Shown in pieces: positions 8,019-16,550 of a stretch of DNA of 64,000 nucleotides. The stretch lies in assembly GCA_016714565.1 (NCBI GenBank), contig JADKDM010000037.1, forward strand, positions 186,001 through 250,000, written 5' to 3'. The notes beneath the pieces are model-generated. The model was not told the DNA's origin. It made no database searches and worked only from the letters and a program-made list of their open reading frames with translations. Numbering within the stretch: position 1 is the first letter of the stretch; each line of letters starts with the position of its first letter. The stretch is from Candidatus Villigracilis propinquus (GTDB lineage: Bacteria > Chloroflexota > Anaerolineae > Anaerolineales > Villigracilaceae). Made by a program: the position numbers and the translations under genes.

Positions 8019-10556
8019 ATGTTCCAGATCGAAGTTTATCCATTTTCCTTCTTCCTCGGTTTCGTTTCTGCAACCATTTTCTGGCTGCTGATCACGCGCG
8101 CGCGTCCAATATGGGATGAAATTCGCGCCAGCCTGAAAGAACAGCGCGAAGCCGCTGAAAGCCGAAAAACAAACTCCGTTGAAGAAAACCATCGCCGCAT
8201 TACACTGCGCCGCGCACAGGGAATGCATCTCGCCGCGCAACTCTTCGCATTGGACGAGATCATTCAGGAACCCGTGGTCATTGCCCCGCTGCAAAATGTG
8301 GAACCGGGTATGCCACCAAAGTTCGAAGATGTGATCTCGCAAACCCTGCCCTACCTGCCCACCTGGCCGGAGATCGCCGCTGTTTATCAGCCGCAAACAT
8401 TAACCCTCGCGCAAGCGCTGGCTGGAAACTCCAACATTGCCATCATCGGCCAGCCCGGCGTCGGGAAGACCGTGTCTCTCGCGCACCTCGCATCTCTGGC
8501 CGCGAATCGAAGCGAAAAACTAGAAGGGCTGAAAAGCCATGTCCCGTTCCTCGTCCATGTGGCAGACTTGAAACTTCCCATCGCCGATCCAAAAGACGCA
8601 CTCACCCCATTGATCGAAGCCGCCTCCGAACACGCTCCCCTGTTTGACATCGGCAAACTGCCGGACTTCTTCAAGAGCACATTCAAAAACGGCCATGCCC
8701 TTTTGCTGGTGGATGGCTTTGATGAAATTCCGCCGGAAAGCCAGCAGGTCATTTCGGAATACTTCAAGATCATTATTCAAAATTATCCACAGACCCGCAT
8801 TGTCACAACCGGCGCGCCCGAATATCTGGATGGATTGATCACCATCGGATTTGCTCCGCTTGCTCTTTGCGCATGGTCCAAACTGGAAAATGAAAAGTTC
8901 ATCGAACATTGGGGGCAGTTATGGTCGCAGACAGTTGCGATGGAAACCTGGATGCAAACCGGCCCGGAGACAGTGGACCCGCTTCTACTTAACATTTGGC
9001 TGGATGCAGATAACACAAATTTGACTCCCCTTGAATTGACCCTCAAAGCCTGGGGCGCATATGCCGGCGACAGCCTAGGCCCGCACATCCTGGAAGTCAT
9101 CGCCTCGCATATCCGCCGTGTTGCGCCTGTCAACACACCTCTGGCAGCTCTGGAAACACTCGGTATGCAGGCCGTGTTGAATTTGCAGCCCGTGTTCGAT
9201 CCGCGCAAAGCCCGTGCCTGGGTGAAATCATTTGAAGTAGCCGAAGAAAAACCTCAAGGTGAAGCCACCGAACAACAACCTGAAACCGAAACTTCAGAAG
9301 ACACGAAACCAAAAAAGGGGAAGAAAGCTGAAAAAGTGGTCGCCACTCCCACCTCTGGCCTGCTTGGGAAAATGGCCGCCAGCGGAATATTGATCACGCA
9401 CCCGAACAACAAAATGAGGTTCGCGCACTCCGTCTTTGCCGGTTATCTTGCAGGTCGTGCCCTCGCCCAGTTCAACGCGGAAGAGACCATTTTGAATCAG
9501 CCGGACTGGTCCGGGAAATATCTGGCCATGCGCTATTTCGCCGCCCACGGAGATGCCGGTAAGCTCGTGCAATCTCTGCTCGAATTCTCACGCCTGCCAA
9601 TGCACCGTCCGCTGTTTGCCGCAGCCCGCTGGCTGCGCGATGCGCCGAAGAACGCTCCCTGGCGTGGAAAACTATTCGGCACTCTTGCAGCCATCATGCA
9701 AACGGAAGGAATTCCACTCAGCCTGCGTGGACAGGCCATGGCTGCTTTCGCCATCAGCAACGACTCAAACGCCGCCACCTTATTCCGTCAATTCTCCACC
9801 TCAACATCGTTCGAACTTGTCCAACTCGCCGTGCTTGGCTCTGGAGCCATGCGCGATGTGAAAGCCATCAGCACGCTCGAAAATGCCATGGAGGCCCCAA
9901 GCCTATCCGTGCGCAGGGCGGCTTGCATGGCGCTCGTTGCCATCGGCACAAATGAATCGCTGGAGATTGTCGCTCAAACCCTGCTTACAGGCGATGAAGA
10001 CATTCGTCGTGCGGCAGGCGAAGCGCTCGCAAACGATGATAACGAAGGCTATTCCATGCTGCGCGATGGAACCACAATCAACGACATTCTTCTGCGCCGT
10101 GCAGTTGTGTACGGGTTGGGGCGTGTCCAGCATACATGGGCAACCGATACCCTCAAAAAATTGCAAGTGGAAGATGAACAGTGGGTCGTCCGCAACGCCG
10201 CCACCGAGGTACTGGACGCCAAAGCAAATCTTGGTTTGCTTGCGCCCGGCAAACTTCGCGCCCCCTCCGACACTCCCTGGCTGGTTGAATTCGCAGGCAA
10301 ACAAGGCATGGGGATTTCCCCCGGCGTGCCAGCCACCGATGTCCTCGTGCTGGCGCTCAAAGGGGATGACCCGGATGCACGCATCGCCGCCTTACCATTC
10401 CTAAAATTCACGCCTACCGAAGGTGTGCTTACCCAGCTTTACAGCGCGATGTACAACGACGACCCCGAACTTCGTGAAGCGGCATACAACACACTTTGGG
10501 AAATCGGTCTATCGGGAATGAAACTCCCAGACCCCAGCCAATACGGATACGGTTAA
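8019..10556 (+). CDS. Membrane-anchored NACHT ATPase with HEAT repeats
   Basis: The 845-residue protein has one N-terminal transmembrane helix (FFLGFVSATIFWLLI, residues 11-25), a charged linker, and a P-loop STAND/NACHT-type domain. Walker A is GQPGVGKT at 144-151 and Walker B is LLLVDGFDE at 228-236. A Glu/Lys-rich low-complexity linker follows at about 405-445. The C-terminal part (about 560-830) consists of HEAT-like repeats such as LSVRRAACMALVAIG and EDIRRAAGEALAND. STAND proteins usually switch from a resting to an oligomeric signalling state when the repeat domain senses a ligand. No effector domain is recognisable, so the output may be through the membrane segment. It is translationally close to both neighbours. 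Confidence 0.8.
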   Translation: MFQIEVYPFSFFLGFVSATIFWLLITRARPIWDEIRASLKEQREAAESRKTNSVEENHRRITLRRAQGMHLAAQLFALDEIIQEPVVIAPLQNVEPGMPPKFEDVISQTLPYLPTWPEIAAVYQPQTLTLAQALAGNSNIAIIGQPGVGKTVSLAHLASLAANRSEKLEGLKSHVPFLVHVADLKLPIADPKDALTPLIEAASEHAPLFDIGKLPDFFKSTFKNGHALLLVDGFDEIPPESQQVISEYFKIIIQNYPQTRIVTTGAPEYLDGLITIGFAPLALCAWSKLENEKFIEHWGQLWSQTVAMETWMQTGPETVDPLLLNIWLDADNTNLTPLELTLKAWGAYAGDSLGPHILEVIASHIRRVAPVNTPLAALETLGMQAVLNLQPVFDPRKARAWVKSFEVAEEKPQGEATEQQPETETSEDTKPKKGKKAEKVVATPTSGLLGKMAASGILITHPNNKMRFAHSVFAGYLAGRALAQFNAEETILNQPDWSGKYLAMRYFAAHGDAGKLVQSLLEFSRLPMHRPLFAAARWLRDAPKNAPWRGKLFGTLAAIMQTEGIPLSLRGQAMAAFAISNDSNAATLFRQFSTSTSFELVQLAVLGSGAMRDVKAISTLENAMEAPSLSVRRAACMALVAIGTNESLEIVAQTLLTGDEDIRRAAGEALANDDNEGYSMLRDGTTINDILLRRAVVYGLGRVQHTWATDTLKKLQVEDEQWVVRNAATEVLDAKANLGLLAPGKLRAPSDTPWLVEFAGKQGMGISPGVPATDVLVLALKGDDPDARIAALPFLKFTPTEGVLTQLYSAMYNDDPELREAAYNTLWEIGLSGMKLPDPSQYGYG

Positions 10557-10558
10557 CC

Positions 10559-11911
10559 ATGCTTATAACAAATGCAAATATCATTACCTGGGAATCGCCC
10601 AATCGCGTCCTGCCAAATCACGCGCTTTACATCGAAGGCGACCACATCAAAGAGATCGGCACCACCAAGGCGCTGACAGCCAAATATCCAAAATCAAAGC
10701 CCACTGACGCCAACGGACAATATGTAATGCCCGGCGGAATTTGCGCGCACACCCATTTCTATGGAGCCTTCGCCCGCGGACTGGCCATCCCCGGCCCTGC
10801 ACCAAAAGACTTCCCCGAGATCCTCAAAAAACTATGGTGGCCGCTTGACCGCTCACTGGACGCGGAAGCCGTGCGCTACTCCGCCCTCGTCTGTCTCACG
10901 GATGCCATCAAACACGGCACAACGACTCTCATCGATCACCACGCCTCTCCCAATTTCATCGACGGCTCGCTCGACTTGATCGCCGACGCAGTTGATAAAA
11001 GTGGTCTGCGCGGCGTGCTTTGCTATGAAGTGACAGACCGCGATGGAAGCGATAAAGCCAACGCGGGCATCAATGAAAATATCCGCTTCCTGAAACGCCT
11101 CGCCTCAGACCCTAACCCGCGGCTGGCAGCCACCTTTGGGCTTCATGCCAGTCTGACGCTTTCCGGAGCCACCCTGCAAGCCTGCCGTGCCGCCGTCCCC
11201 GAAGGAACGGGTTTCCACATCCACACCGCAGAACACGAATCGGACGAATACGATAGCCTGTCAAAATCCAATATGCGCGTGATCGACCGTCTGCTCAAGC
11301 ACAATATCCTTGGACCAAAGACCATCACCGCGCATGGCGTCAGTTTTGATGCGCGTGAAATGGAAATCCTGAAAGAAACCGAAACCTGGCTCAGCCACCA
11401 GCCACGCTCCAACATGAACAACGCTGTTGGAGTAGCCCAGATCGAGTCTATGATGCGGCTGGGAATAAAAGTCTGCCTCGGCAATGACGGCTTCACCAAC
11501 TCGATGTGGGATGAATGGAAGACCGCCTATCTCCTGCACAAGATCGAAAACCGTGACCCTCGCCGCATGGGTGGATACGATGTAACTCAAATGGCGATCT
11601 ATAACAATGCCGCGCTCGCCAATATGTTCTTCCCCGCCGCCCCCATTGGACAAATCGTCCCCGGTGCAGTAGCAGATTTGATCTTCGTGGATTATCAACC
11701 CTTCACCCCGCTCACCGACGGCAACCTGCCCTGGCACATCATCTTTGGCTTCCAGCAGAGCATGGTCACAACCACCATTGCGGCTGGCAAGGTGTTGATG
11801 AAAGACCGCAAATTACTCACCCTCGATGAAGCCGAAATTGCAGAACGCGCCCGCGAGATAGCGCCACGCATCTGGAAAAAGTATGAAGAAGAAGTGGCAA
11901 AAGTTTTGTAA
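10559..11911 (+). CDS. ssnA: SsnA-type amidohydrolase/aminohydrolase
   Basis: This 450-residue member of the amidohydrolase superfamily resembles the putative aminohydrolase SsnA and chlorohydrolase/guanine-deaminase relatives. The metal and active-site motifs are in order: HTHFYGAFARG, TTLIDHHASPN, FHIHTAEHE, TITAHGVSFD, HQPRSNMNNAVG and CLGNDGFTNSMW. SsnA in E. coli is genetically linked to the selenium-associated molybdenum hydroxylase XdhD and purine catabolism, and an XdhD-like gene is present here at 37.9 kb. The ATG lies 3 bases after the NACHT stop codon. The F420 operon begins 22 bases downstream, so the gene may be its first member. Exact substrate unknown; likely a purine- or hydantoin-like amine. 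Confidence 0.82.
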   Translation: MLITNANIITWESPNRVLPNHALYIEGDHIKEIGTTKALTAKYPKSKPTDANGQYVMPGGICAHTHFYGAFARGLAIPGPAPKDFPEILKKLWWPLDRSLDAEAVRYSALVCLTDAIKHGTTTLIDHHASPNFIDGSLDLIADAVDKSGLRGVLCYEVTDRDGSDKANAGINENIRFLKRLASDPNPRLAATFGLHASLTLSGATLQACRAAVPEGTGFHIHTAEHESDEYDSLSKSNMRVIDRLLKHNILGPKTITAHGVSFDAREMEILKETETWLSHQPRSNMNNAVGVAQIESMMRLGIKVCLGNDGFTNSMWDEWKTAYLLHKIENRDPRRMGGYDVTQMAIYNNAALANMFFPAAPIGQIVPGAVADLIFVDYQPFTPLTDGNLPWHIIFGFQQSMVTTTIAAGKVLMKDRKLLTLDEAEIAERAREIAPRIWKKYEEEVAKVL

Positions 11912-11933
11912 TTTTTTCAACAACGGAGAATCC

Positions 11934-12620
11934 ATGAAATACTCACAACTATTATTATCCATCGCAGTACTGGGTGGAACAGGCAAAGAAGGCAAGGGAC
12001 TTGCTTATCGCTGGGCGCGCGCCGGGTACCATGTGTTTATCGGTTCCCGTGCCGAGGAAAAAGCCATAGCCACCGCAAAGGAACTGAGAGAAATGCTTGG
12101 GGGGGGATCATCCATCATTGGAATGGACAATTTACGAGCGGCGAAAGAAGCGAACATCATCGTGTTGAGCGTTCCATATTCCGCACATCGTGATACGCTC
12201 GAAACGGTCAAATCGGAACTACAGGGAAAAATCCTTATTGATGTGACCGTGCCGCTTGTTCCTCCAAAAGTTGCCACGGTGCAAATGCCCGCGGCTGGTT
12301 CTGCGGCACAGGAAGCGCGTGAAATCCTTGGTGAAGGCGTACAGGTTTGTGCTGCGTTCCAAAATATTTCATACGAACATTTACTCGATGATGCAGATGT
12401 GGAGTGCGATGTTTTGGTGACAGGCACAAGCAAAGATGCCCGCGCTGAAACGATCAAGCTGGTGGAAGCTGCCGGCCTCAAAGGCTGGGACGCGGGTCCC
12501 ATTGAAAATTCCGTGGTGGTGGAAGGCCTCACGAGTGTTTTGATCGGCATCAATAAAAAGTATGGTTCCACTCACGCAGGCATCAAGATCACGGGCGCAA
12601 ACAACGCTTTGAATTCGTGA
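11934..12620 (+). CDS. npdG: NADPH-dependent F420 reductase
   Basis: The 228-residue protein has an N-terminal NADP-binding motif IAVLGGTGKEGKGLA and the F420:NADP oxidoreductase pattern VFIGSRAEEKA, IIVLSVPYSAHRDT, ILIDVTVPLVPP and AGPIENSVVVEGLTSVLI. It shuttles hydride between NADP(H) and F420. The ATG at 11934 has GGAG six bases upstream and matches the family N-terminus; an earlier in-frame codon overlaps the ssnA gene. It heads the F420 cluster and gives the operon its reductant link. Confidence 0.9.
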   Translation: MKYSQLLLSIAVLGGTGKEGKGLAYRWARAGYHVFIGSRAEEKAIATAKELREMLGGGSSIIGMDNLRAAKEANIIVLSVPYSAHRDTLETVKSELQGKILIDVTVPLVPPKVATVQMPAAGSAAQEAREILGEGVQVCAAFQNISYEHLLDDADVECDVLVTGTSKDARAETIKLVEAAGLKGWDAGPIENSVVVEGLTSVLIGINKKYGSTHAGIKITGANNALNS

Positions 12621-12656
12621 TATAAAATTTGTAACAGGAAGTACGTTTCAAAAATC

Positions 12657-13424
12657 ATGTCTTTGGTATTAACTTCACTAGAAAATATTCCACTGATCCG
12701 CCGAGATGACAACTTGGCGGATATTGTTCTTAAGTCTTTGCAAGATACAGGTCTGGAGTTGCAAGATAATGACATTCTCGTACTTGCACAAAAAATCATT
12801 AGCAAGACTGAAGGCCGCAAAGTAAACCTTACGACAGTTTCACCTTCTCCACATGCAATTGAGCTTGCACAACAAACCGAAAAGGACCCGCGTGTTGTGG
12901 AGCTCATGCTTCAGGAAAGCAATGAAATCCTACGCACCCGAGTCGGCACGATCATTGTTGAACACAAGCTAGGGTTTATCTGCGCCAACGCAGGCATTGA
13001 CCATTCCAACGTGGCTGGTGACGGAGATTCTGCAGAAGAGTGGGTTCTGCTCCTTCCCGAAGACCCAGACCGCTCCTGCGCATTGCTGCGAAACGAGATC
13101 GAATCAAAAACAGGAAAACATATCGGCGTCGTTATCATTGATTCACACGGACGCGCATGGCGCAACGGCACCGTAGGCGTGGCAATTGGCATGTCTGGCG
13201 TCCCAGGCATTATTGACAAGCGCGGCGATAAAGACCTCTTCGGCTATACATTACGCATCACCATCATCGGAGCCGCAGACGAACTTGCCGCTGCCGCATC
13301 CCTCGTCATGGGGCAAGCTTCCGAAGGCAGACCCGTTGTGCATGTGCGCGGATTTCCATATCCCTTACAGGAGGGTTCGATCAAGGAATTGATCAGACCC
13401 AAAGAACAGGATATGTTCCGATGA
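12657..13424 (+). CDS. cofE: Coenzyme F420-0:L-glutamate ligase
   Basis: CofE adds gamma-linked glutamates to F420-0 using GTP. The 255-residue protein is the stand-alone archaeal-type length, with conserved IPLIRRDDNLADIV, ILVLAQKIISKTEGR, GFICANAGIDHSNV, VVIIDSHGRAWRNGTVGVAIG and DLFGYTLRITIIGAADELAAAA. Actinobacterial FbiB fuses this domain to a nitroreductase, whereas here the nitroreductase is a separate gene four positions along (13421-14175 in between). The TGA overlaps the ATG of the next gene in an ATGA junction, so the two are translationally coupled. Confidence 0.93.
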   Translation: MSLVLTSLENIPLIRRDDNLADIVLKSLQDTGLELQDNDILVLAQKIISKTEGRKVNLTTVSPSPHAIELAQQTEKDPRVVELMLQESNEILRTRVGTIIVEHKLGFICANAGIDHSNVAGDGDSAEEWVLLLPEDPDRSCALLRNEIESKTGKHIGVVIIDSHGRAWRNGTVGVAIGMSGVPGIIDKRGDKDLFGYTLRITIIGAADELAAAASLVMGQASEGRPVVHVRGFPYPLQEGSIKELIRPKEQDMFR

Positions 13425-13774
13425 AAGTTGTGAACCACGAATTTTGGGAGGAAATAACTCAGATCACAACAGCCCAACAAGTCATCATAGACAGGCCGAA
13501 AGGCCAGCCGCATCCACACTACCCTGAAATGATCTACCCGCTGGATTACGGCTACATCGAAAACACATCCGCAAGTGATGGCGGCGGCATCGATGTATGG
13601 GTTGGTTCACTCCAAACAAAAATGCTAACAGGAATCTTATGCACGTTTGATACACTGAAACGCGACGCAGAAATCAAGCTGCTTCTAGCGTGTTCCGCAC
13701 GGGATGTCGAAACTATTATCAACTTCCACGACCACGCCATGAAAATACTCTACATACCAAAGCCAAAGGATTAA
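13421..13774 (+). CDS. Small inorganic-pyrophosphatase-like protein in the F420 operon
   Basis: The 117-residue protein contains the segment YPLDYGYIENTSASDGGGID, clearly related to the soluble family I pyrophosphatase signature (YPxNYGYIxxTxxxDGDPxDV). It is much shorter than the usual 170-220 residues. The central Asp of DGDPxD is Gly (Gly55), while Asp53 and Asp58 remain. A second acidic patch (FDTLKRDAEIK) may correspond to the Asp97/Asp102 region. CofC releases pyrophosphate, so a local pyrophosphatase would make sense, but the lost ligand leaves activity uncertain. It overlaps cofE by 4 bases. Confidence 0.7.
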   Translation: MKVVNHEFWEEITQITTAQQVIIDRPKGQPHPHYPEMIYPLDYGYIENTSASDGGGIDVWVGSLQTKMLTGILCTFDTLKRDAEIKLLLACSARDVETIINFHDHAMKILYIPKPKD

Positions 13775-13776
13775 TT

Positions 13777-14175
13777 ATGTTGAACGTCCCGGAAACTCAC
13801 AAAGACCTTCTTACGGATGAGAAGAAAGCTTTTCTTTTTCTTGCGACAACCCTAAAAGACGGTACGCCGCAGGTCACTCCTGTCTGGTTCAATACGGACG
13901 GCGAATATATACTCATCAACTCCGCTGCGGGGCGTCTCAAAGACAAAAACATGCGCGCTCGCCCCAGCATAGCGCTATGCATTTTTGATTCCGCCACCCC
14001 GTATCGCTATCTTCAAATAAGAGGCAAGGTTGTCGAATTCACAACAGCTGGCGCTGATGAACATATTGACAAGCTTTCATTCAAATACCGTGGCACCGAA
14101 AAATACGGCAACAGAAAACCTGGCGAACAACGCGTAACCTACAAGATCCAGGCGACAAAAATTGACGCGCATTAA
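13777..14175 (+). CDS. PPOX-class F420-dependent oxidoreductase
   Basis: This 132-residue split beta-barrel protein is of the FDOR/pyridoxamine-phosphate-oxidase-like family. Typical segments are KKAFLFLATTLKDGTPQVTPVWF, shared by many F420-binding members (quoted here in two parts: KKAFLFLATTLKDG and TPQVTPVWF), then YILINSAAGRLKDKNMRARP and YLQIRGKVVEF. Such proteins use F420H2 or heme/flavin relatives to reduce small molecules. Its place two bases after the pyrophosphatase-like gene in an F420 cluster supports F420 as cofactor. The start at 13777 removes an upstream extension that overlaps the previous gene. Confidence 0.83.
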   Translation: MLNVPETHKDLLTDEKKAFLFLATTLKDGTPQVTPVWFNTDGEYILINSAAGRLKDKNMRARPSIALCIFDSATPYRYLQIRGKVVEFTTAGADEHIDKLSFKYRGTEKYGNRKPGEQRVTYKIQATKIDAH

Positions 14176-14181
14176 TTAACC

Positions 14182-14823
14182 GTGGAAAATATCCGAACCT
14201 TTCTGCGGACTCGACGCTCGATCCGCCGCTTCAAACCGGACCCTGTGCCTGATACCGTTCTAAAAGACATTCTCTACACTGCCACATACGCCCCCTCTGC
14301 GCACAACCGCCAACCCTGGCGCTTCATCGTCCTGACAGATCCCTCTGCCAAAAAGCATCTCTCCGATGCAATGACAGAGGAATTTCAGCGCGATCTGGAA
14401 CAGGATAATCTTACTCCTGACGAAGTCACAAAACGCGTCAACAAATCGCGTGAAAGAATCAATGGCGCACCTGTTGTCATTATCCTGTGCGTGGATATGA
14501 GCGAGATGGATAATTATCCGGATGAGCGGCGCAGAAAAGCGGAATATATCATCGGAATACAATCCGCGGCAAACGCGGGCATGCAATTACTGCTTGCCGC
14601 ACACGCCGAAGGACTGGGCGGCGTTTGGGTGTGCAGTCCCATGTTTGCGCAGGAGATTGTGCAGGAAGCGTTGAATATCTCGAATATGTGGGAACCGCAA
14701 GCCATGTTCTTGCTTGGCTATCCTGTAGAGATACCCGCGTTTCGAGGAAGAAAACCAATTGAGGAAGTTGTGGAATTTTCCATCAGTGAAGAACAAGCAC
14801 CCTATGAAACCGATGAACTCTAA
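14182..14823 (+). CDS. Nitroreductase-family protein, candidate dehydro-F420-0 reductase
   Basis: The 213-residue FMN-binding nitroreductase fold starts with GTG at 14182 (IRTFLRTRRSIRRFKPDPVP). It shows the conserved TYAPSAHNRQPWRFIVL, QSAANAGMQLLLAAHAEGLG and MFLLGYP patterns. It resembles the C-terminal half of actinobacterial FbiB, which reduces dehydro-F420-0 with FMNH2. Because CofE here lacks that half, this separate protein is the natural candidate for the missing step. This is inference from context and similarity. Its end overlaps the presumed cofD start by about 20 bases. Confidence 0.82.
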   Translation: MENIRTFLRTRRSIRRFKPDPVPDTVLKDILYTATYAPSAHNRQPWRFIVLTDPSAKKHLSDAMTEEFQRDLEQDNLTPDEVTKRVNKSRERINGAPVVIILCVDMSEMDNYPDERRRKAEYIIGIQSAANAGMQLLLAAHAEGLGGVWVCSPMFAQEIVQEALNISNMWEPQAMFLLGYPVEIPAFRGRKPIEEVVEFSISEEQAPYETDEL

Positions 14824-15752
14824 AGACTCAAGCCACCGTCGCATCGTCGCCCTTGCTGGCGGAGTCGGCGGCGCAAAACTGGCGCACGGACTCGCCCAAA
14901 TCCTTGGCCCTGAAGAATTAACGGTCATTGTCAACACTGGTGATGACTTTGAACATTTGGGCATGTACATCTGCCCAGACCTCGACACAGTCTGCTACAC
15001 ACTAGGAGGGTTGGCAAACCCCGAAACAGGCTGGGGACGGGTTGGTGAATCGTGGAATACGATTGCAAATGTTGAAAGACTCGGCGGGCCTGCGTGGTTC
15101 CGATTGGGAGATCAGGATATTGCCACACACCTTGAGCGAACGAGAAGGTTGAAAGAGGGTCAATCGCTTTCGCAGATCACAAGAGATTTCTGCAAGGCAT
15201 GGGGAATTCAGCATACGATATTGCCCATGTCCGATCTCGCCTGTGAGGACGATGGTGGATTCAGACGAGGGCGAACTGGCTTTTCAGGAATATTTTGTTC
15301 ACAGGTTATGTGCGCCAAAAGTCAAAGGCTTTCGGTTTGACGGAGTCGAAGTCGCAGAACCAACTGTCGGCGCGAAAGAGGCTATTGAAGCAGCGGATGC
15401 AGTGGTCATTTGCCCATCCAATCCCTGGGTGAGTGTGGATCCGATCCTGCAAATCATCAAAAAAATAAATAAACCAGTAATTGCGGTTTCGCCGATCATC
15501 GGTGGAAAGACGGTGAAAGGACCAGCCGCAAAAATGTATTCTGAACTGGGCATTGAGCCTTCGGCATTGGCGGTTGCAAAACATTACCGTAACATTTTGA
15601 CAGGCTTCGTGTTGGATAATGTTGACCTATCGATGGAAAAAGATGTAAAAAAACTGAATGTTAAGACACACGTGACAGACACACTTATGAATAACCTTAC
15701 AGATCGTACTCGACTCGCAGAGGATGTGCTACACTTCATTGGGAGTTTATAA
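14804..15752 (+). pseudogene. cofD: 2-phospho-L-lactate transferase, interrupted by a +1 frameshift
   Basis: CofD transfers the phospholactyl (or phosphoenolpyruvyl) group from the CofC product to FO. The first frame encodes VALAGGVGGAKLAHGLAQIL, IVNTGDDFEHLGM and RLGDQDIATHLERT up to ILPMSD. The rest, VRTMVDSDEGELAFQEYFV, VICPSNPWVSVDPIL, AVSPIIGGKTVKGPAAKM, continues in another frame from GTG 15243. Between Asp (GAT, 15233-15235) and the CCT-GTG of the second part there are four bases (CTCG, 15236-15239) where three are expected, so one base is in excess. All conserved motifs survive on both sides and the flanking cof genes are intact. A sequencing error is therefore more likely than a dead gene. 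Start could also be ATG 14813. Confidence 0.85.
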
Positions 15753-15754
15753 AT

Positions 15755-16363
15755 ATGTCACTTTGGGCAATTGTCCCTGTAAAACCTCTCCGCCGAGGAA
15801 AGTCCCGTCTCGCTGGAGCGCTAACTGAAGATGAACGAACAGCATTAAATCAGGAATTGTTGGAGCGGACACTGAAAACGCTCTCATCCCTGAAAGAGCT
15901 TGACCAGGTACTCGTTGTCAGCCGTGACCCGCAGGCATTGACCATTGCGCGCAATCACGGTGCGAAGACAGTGCAGGAAGACGGCCAGCCGCATTTAAAT
16001 ACGGCACTGGCACGCGCCACTGTTGTGGCACAAGTCCATGCGACACAAGGTGTTTTGGTTCTGCCAGCGGATTTGCCGCTGCTTACTGGTGAAGATGTGT
16101 TGACATTGATCGACCGCGCAGCAAAACCACCTGTTGTAGTTATTGCACCAGACAGACACGGTAAAGGAACGAATGCGTTATTGATGGTTCCTGCGGGTTT
16201 GATCGAATATGATTTTGGTGAAGGCTCATTCCAACGTCATTGCGAACGAGCAAAAAAAGCGGGAGCAAATCTTGAGATCGTAGAGCTTCCATCACTGGGT
16301 TTGGATCTGGATTTACCAGAAGACCTTGAGATGATACGAAAATTGGAAGCGACAAAAGTATAG
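15755..16363 (+). CDS. cofC: 2-phospho-L-lactate guanylyltransferase
   Basis: This 202-residue nucleotidyltransferase has the CofC/FbiD start WAIVPVKPLRRGKSRLAGAL, the strand LVLPADLPLLT, and the family-specific APDRHGKGTNALL and FGEGSFQRH segments. It activates 2-phospholactate, or phosphoenolpyruvate in bacteria using the dehydro route, with GTP and releases pyrophosphate. It starts 3 bases after cofD and ends the biosynthetic operon at a hairpin terminator. Confidence 0.93.
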   Translation: MSLWAIVPVKPLRRGKSRLAGALTEDERTALNQELLERTLKTLSSLKELDQVLVVSRDPQALTIARNHGAKTVQEDGQPHLNTALARATVVAQVHATQGVLVLPADLPLLTGEDVLTLIDRAAKPPVVVIAPDRHGKGTNALLMVPAGLIEYDFGEGSFQRHCERAKKAGANLEIVELPSLGLDLDLPEDLEMIRKLEATKV

Positions 16364-16372
16364 ACATGTAAC

Positions 16373-16427
16373 TTGCCACAGAAAAGTAAACCCTATGAAG
16401 TTTACAGGTTCTGTGGCAAAATTTTTT
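16373..16427 (+). terminator. Intrinsic terminator after the F420 operon
   Basis: TTGCCACAGAA (16373-16383) pairs with TTCTGTGGCAA (16409-16419). An inner pair GTAAAC/GTTTAC extends the stem, and a T-run follows. Confidence 0.85.
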
Positions 16428-16450
16428 ATATACTCAGTAGATCATGAAAA

Positions 16451-16503
16451 CGTAGTAACGACTTTAGTCGTTCGGTTAAAAAGCGACTAAAGTCGCCACT
16501 ACG
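16451..16503. repeat. REP-like palindrome with CGACTTTAGTCG core
   Basis: CGTAGT-AA-CGACTTTAGTCG (16451-16470) is repeated in reverse complement as CGACTAAAGTCG-CC-ACTACG (16484-16503), with a 13-base spacer. Only the two central bases of each arm mismatch. It lies between the terminator of cofC and the LLM gene. One copy is seen in the window. Confidence 0.7.
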
Positions 16504-16550
16504 ATGTCCTTTCGTGAAGTACTGATACCAAATTCATCAAGGAGAATACC

